Assembly (NCBI RefSeq): GCF_001905905.1
Contig: NZ_LIVT01000007.1
Coordinates: 208,710 to 272,709, forward strand
Direction: 5' to 3'
DNA length: 64,000 nt
Source: Streptomyces sp. CB02366
GTDB lineage: Bacteria > Actinomycetota > Actinomycetes > Streptomycetales > Streptomycetaceae
In this document: positions 61,665 through 64,000 of the stretch, one piece after another
Position numbering within the stretch: the stretch's first letter is position 1
Layout: every line of letters begins with the position of its first letter
Notes under the pieces: model-generated
The model's input: the letters and a program-made list of their open reading frames with translations, nothing else
What the model was told of the DNA's origin: nothing
Databases searched by the model: none
Translations under genes and position numbers: made by a program

Positions 61665-62387
61665 TCAGCCCAGCTCGCGCGCCTCGGCGGGGGTTGGGGC
61701 CGTACCGCCGAGATGGGCCGGCACCCACCAGGTGTCGCCGGCGTCCTTCGGGCGTACCGGGTAGGCCCGCTGCGCCGCCTCCAGCAGCTCCTGCACCCGC
61801 TCCCGCAGCCGCCGGGTGATGGCGCCCGCGTACTGGTCGGCGGGCGCCTCCACGGGCTCGCCGACGCGGATCGTGACCGGGATGTGGCTGCGCTTGAAGT
61901 TGCGCGGCCGGCCCTTCGTCCAGATCCGCTGCGTACCCCAGAGCGCCATCGGGATCAGCGGAACCCCGGCCTCCTGGGCCAGACGCGCCGCACCCGACTT
62001 GAAGCTCTTCAGCGTGAAGGACTGCGAGATGGTGGCCTCCGGGAAGACCCCGACGATCTCGCCGGAGCGCAGCGACCGGAGCGCGTGCGCGTACGCGTCC
62101 TCACCCTGCTTGCGATCCACGGGGATGTGCTTCATGCCCCGCATCAGCGGACCGGAGATCTTGTGCCGGAAGACCGACTCCTTCGCCATGAACCGGACGA
62201 GCCGCTTCTGCGGAAGGGCGCCGAGCCCGGTGAAGATGAAGTCGAGATAGCTGATGTGATTGCTGACCAGCACCGCACCACCGGTCTTCGGGATGTGCTC
62301 CGAACCCTGAGTGTCGATCTTCAGGTCGAGCGCCTTGAACAGAGTGAGAGCGGCGCCGATGACCGGTCGATAGACGAGTTCTGCCAT
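61665..62387 (-). CDS. 1-acyl-glycerol-3-phosphate acyltransferase (PlsC-like)
   Basis: A 240-residue membrane-associated acyltransferase of phospholipid synthesis. In place of the usual NHxxxxD it has SNHISYLDF (about residues 43-51), which contains the H-x4-D pair, followed by FPEATISQSFTLKSFKSGAARLAQEAGVPLIPM with the glycerophosphate-binding motif (FPEgT variant FPEAT). ATG 62387 (GAAGGG ten bases upstream) gives the usual MAELVY start; ATG 62405 adds six residues. Convergent with the B3/B4 gene. Confidence 0.9.
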   Translation of the reverse strand: MAELVYRPVIGAALTLFKALDLKIDTQGSEHIPKTGGAVLVSNHISYLDFIFTGLGALPQKRLVRFMAKESVFRHKISGPLMRGMKHIPVDRKQGEDAYAHALRSLRSGEIVGVFPEATISQSFTLKSFKSGAARLAQEAGVPLIPMALWGTQRIWTKGRPRNFKRSHIPVTIRVGEPVEAPADQYAGAITRRLRERVQELLEAAQRAYPVRPKDAGDTWWVPAHLGGTAPTPAEARELG

Positions 62388-62618
62388 CTGGGGAAGACCC
62401 TTCATTCAGTGCCTGGGGAGGGTTCTCCCCGCGGAAGTTACGCAGCCGTAGGTTTTCGGCATTGTGGCGATGGTGCCCCATGCGCGGGCCGGTGGCCAGT
62501 CCCGGCGGACGTGGGACGCGAGATTCTCGTCACGTGCGTATCCACCGGGAACTGCGGGAATGCGGGGACGGCCGCCGGTGCTGACCCGTGGTGAAGAGCT
62601 CTGATCAGGAGGCGCCAG

Positions 62619-62945
62619 GTGGACGGCCGGACACATCGGCAGCGGCTCGACGCAGCCCAACTCGGCGCGGAACTCGGGGAACGGGCGACCCTCGTCCAGT
62701 TCTCCAGCGCCTTCTGCCAGCCCTGCCGGGCCACCCGCCGCACGCTCGACGAGGTGGCCGGGATGGTCGAGGGCGTCGCCCACGTCGAGATCGACGCCGA
62801 GTCCCATCTCGCCCTGGTGCGGCAGCTCGGCATCACGAGCACGCCGACCGTCCTGGTGCTCGACGCCGGGGGCGAGGTGGTCCGCCGGGCGTCCGGCCGG
62901 CCCCGTACGGTCGACGTCGTCGCGGCGCTGGGCCACGCCGTATGA
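62619..62945 (+). CDS. Thioredoxin-family protein
   Basis: A 108-residue thioredoxin-fold protein. The redox site is CQPC (C33, C36) instead of the classical CGPC, with the cis-proline in TSTPTVLVLD. The CQPC variant suggests a specialised redox partner. GTG 62619 has AGGAGG seven bases upstream. It precedes a flavin reductase and the etfB gene on the same strand, so an electron-transfer context is likely. Confidence 0.9.
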   Translation: MDGRTHRQRLDAAQLGAELGERATLVQFSSAFCQPCRATRRTLDEVAGMVEGVAHVEIDAESHLALVRQLGITSTPTVLVLDAGGEVVRRASGRPRTVDVVAALGHAV

Positions 62946-63141
62946 CGGGCCGTGACGCATCTCCCACATCCCGGAACGCCCTTGACCGGGCCCGCCGCAC
63001 ATCGTCAGTCTGACGTTATGCGGTCAGAACTCCTTCTCCACGGCCGGGTCCATGTGGACCTCGCACGCTGTGCGAGCGCGCGTTGTCCGGGTGGCTGAGC
63101 CCCCACGGACCCGTACGCCCCTTTCGCAGAAGGACACCTCC

Positions 63142-63651
63142 ATGACGGCGACACCGAATCTCGCCTCCGCCTCGGCGACCGCGACCCCCGAACTCCTCCG
63201 CTCCGTCTTCCGCCGCCACGCCGCCGGCGTCGCCGTGATCACCGCGGCGGGGGATCGCCCGGTCGGCTTCACCGCCACCTCGCTGACCTCCGTGGCCGCC
63301 GAGCCCCCGCTGGTCTCCTTCGGCGTCGGCACGTCGTCCTCCAGCTGGCCGGTGCTGTCCGGGGCCGAACACGTCGGGGTCCACATCCTCGGCGAGCACC
63401 AGCGCGAACTGGCCGCGACCTTCGCCCGCAGCGGGGCCGACCGCTTCGGTCCCTCGACCGATTGGAGCAGCGGCCCCGAAGGCGTTCCGCTGCTCGCCGA
63501 CGTCTCCGCCTGGCTGGTCTGCCGCGTGGTGAGCCGCGTTCCGGCGGGCGACCACCGCATCGTCATCGCCGAGGCCGTGGCGGGCTCGCACTCCGGGCCG
63601 GGCCGCCCGCTCGTCTATCACCAGGGACGCTTCGCGGCTCTGCGAGACTGA
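63142..63651 (+). CDS. Flavin reductase (FMN-binding split-barrel)
   Basis: A 169-residue flavin reductase-like protein: FRRHAAGVAVITAAGDRPVGFTATSLTSVAAEPPLVSFGVGTSSSSWPVL is the FMN-binding region and HRIVIAEAVAGSHSGPGRPLVYHQGRFAAL the C-terminal signature. Such proteins supply reduced FMN or FAD to two-component monooxygenases. No monooxygenase gene is adjacent. AAGGAC precedes ATG 63142. It lies 195 bases before etfB. Confidence 0.9.
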   Translation: MTATPNLASASATATPELLRSVFRRHAAGVAVITAAGDRPVGFTATSLTSVAAEPPLVSFGVGTSSSSWPVLSGAEHVGVHILGEHQRELAATFARSGADRFGPSTDWSSGPEGVPLLADVSAWLVCRVVSRVPAGDHRIVIAEAVAGSHSGPGRPLVYHQGRFAALRD

Positions 63652-63701
63652 GGTCCGCACGCACCGGCCCGCCGCGTCGGCAAGGTCACAGTGCGCACCG
63701 C

Positions 63702-63738
63702 TTGCCCAGGGGTAAGACACTAGATGTACTGGCGAGTA
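63702..63738 (+). promoter_or_regulatory. Putative etfB promoter with palindrome
   Basis: TTGCCC (63702-63707), 17 bases, TGTACT (63725-63730) is a plausible promoter. TACT (63727-63730), GGCG, AGTA (63735-63738) forms an inverted repeat overlapping the -10, a likely operator. Confidence 0.4.
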
Positions 63739-63846
63739 ATATCGGGCTCGGAGCCTCGGTCGCCCTGACCGGATCCGGCCCGACAAGGCGCCTGTGCTGC
63801 GTGCGACAAGGCAGCCCCGAAAAGACGATGCAGTAGGAGAGCCGGC

Positions 63847-64000
63847 GTGAGCTTGAGGATCGTTGTCTGTGTGAAGTATGTGCCCGACGCGTCCGGTGAC
63901 CGGCGTTTCGCCGATGATCTGACGGTGGACCGTGAGGATGTCGATGGTCTGCTCTCGGAGCTGGACGAGTACGCGGTGGAGCAGGCGTTGCAGATCGCGG
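63847..64000 (+). CDS. etfB: Electron transfer flavoprotein beta subunit, N-terminal part
   Basis: The first 51 codons of etfB, cut by the window end. The visible protein starts LRIVVCVKYVPDASGDRRF and continues LTVDREDVDGLLSELDEYAVEQALQIA, which matches the start of ETF-beta (FixA-type) proteins. ETF passes electrons from acyl-CoA dehydrogenases to the respiratory chain. GTG 63847 has AGGAGAG upstream. Third positions contain more T than in neighbouring genes (GAT, GTT, CGT, GGT), perhaps codon adaptation for high expression. Confidence 0.9.
   Translation, partial: MSLRIVVCVKYVPDASGDRRFADDLTVDREDVDGLLSELDEYAVEQALQIA

Noticed and set aside
56768..62575. GGAACTGCGGG repeated near 56770 and 62550
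   Set aside because: Two 11-base matches without a fixed promoter position are too few to call a shared element.

Overview
This window is chromosomal DNA of a Streptomyces or a very close relative. The evidence is the very high GC content with strong GC bias at third codon positions, frequent GTG starts and four-base ATGA/GTGA stop-start overlaps, only two TTA codons seen in any gene, and many actinobacterial families (TerD, BlaI/M56, FUSC, DUF3068, DUF2613, DUF5134, DUF6421, a GlnA4-like ligase). I saw no rRNA, tRNA, CRISPR array, intact insertion sequence, phage or plasmid replication gene. The species is not resolved from sequence alone. All functional calls come from reading protein motifs; no database was searched.

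Region 1-11240 is a leftward gene run that looks like a cell-envelope glycan locus. From its promoter at about 11 kb it encodes a DUF3068 membrane protein, a GT4 glycosyltransferase, a methyltransferase, a giant AftD-like arabinofuranosyltransferase homologue, a condensation-domain protein, a second methyltransferase, a DMT-type transporter, a Trm112-like mini-protein and the start of an FkbM-like methyltransferase. A divergent 50-residue DUF2613 peptide gene and a PucR/CdaR-type regulator sit on the other side. Region 12.5-19.6 kb is a predicted gamma-glutamyl-amine (probably ethanolamine) utilisation cluster: SDR, aldehyde dehydrogenase, GlnA4-like ligase, FadR-type regulator, ethanolamine-type permease and gamma-glutamyl hydrolase. 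Two copies of one inverted motif (AAGGT-N10-ACCWTTG) stand in front of the two key transcription units.

Region 19.5-26.5 kb holds two TerD genes, a BlaI repressor with an M56 peptidase, two CNNM/CBS membrane proteins and a TatA-like protein. Three near-identical BlaI-type palindromes (CTACAG-N2-CTGTAG) are spread through it, suggesting one local regulon. Region 26.6-34 kb has a geranylgeranyl-reductase-like flavoprotein, a Ser/Thr kinase, a HAD phosphatase, an AsnC regulator divergent from a FUSC transporter with a terminator-like hairpin in its leader, and an HxlR/RidA divergent pair. Region 34-39.4 kb has a secreted subtilisin and a cytochrome P450, both carrying a TTA (bldA-dependent) codon.

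Region 40-49 kb is mostly housekeeping and peripheral metabolism: a lactonase-type beta-propeller, a degenerate CbiX, an N-acetylglucosamine-kinase-like protein, uracil-DNA glycosylase, a BNR-repeat protein, a methyltransferase and an FprA-like reductase. Region 48.9-56.6 kb has the divergent DUF305/LVIVD-repeat secreted pair, a HAD and a PAP2 phosphatase, an M56 peptidase with a DUF5134 protein, a GNAT acetyltransferase and a glycerophosphodiesterase. Region 56.9-61.6 kb is a rightward set (DUF6421, SDR, threonine aldolase, then transglutaminase and B3/B4 proteins). The window ends with a PlsC-type acyltransferase, thioredoxin, flavin reductase and the start of etfB.
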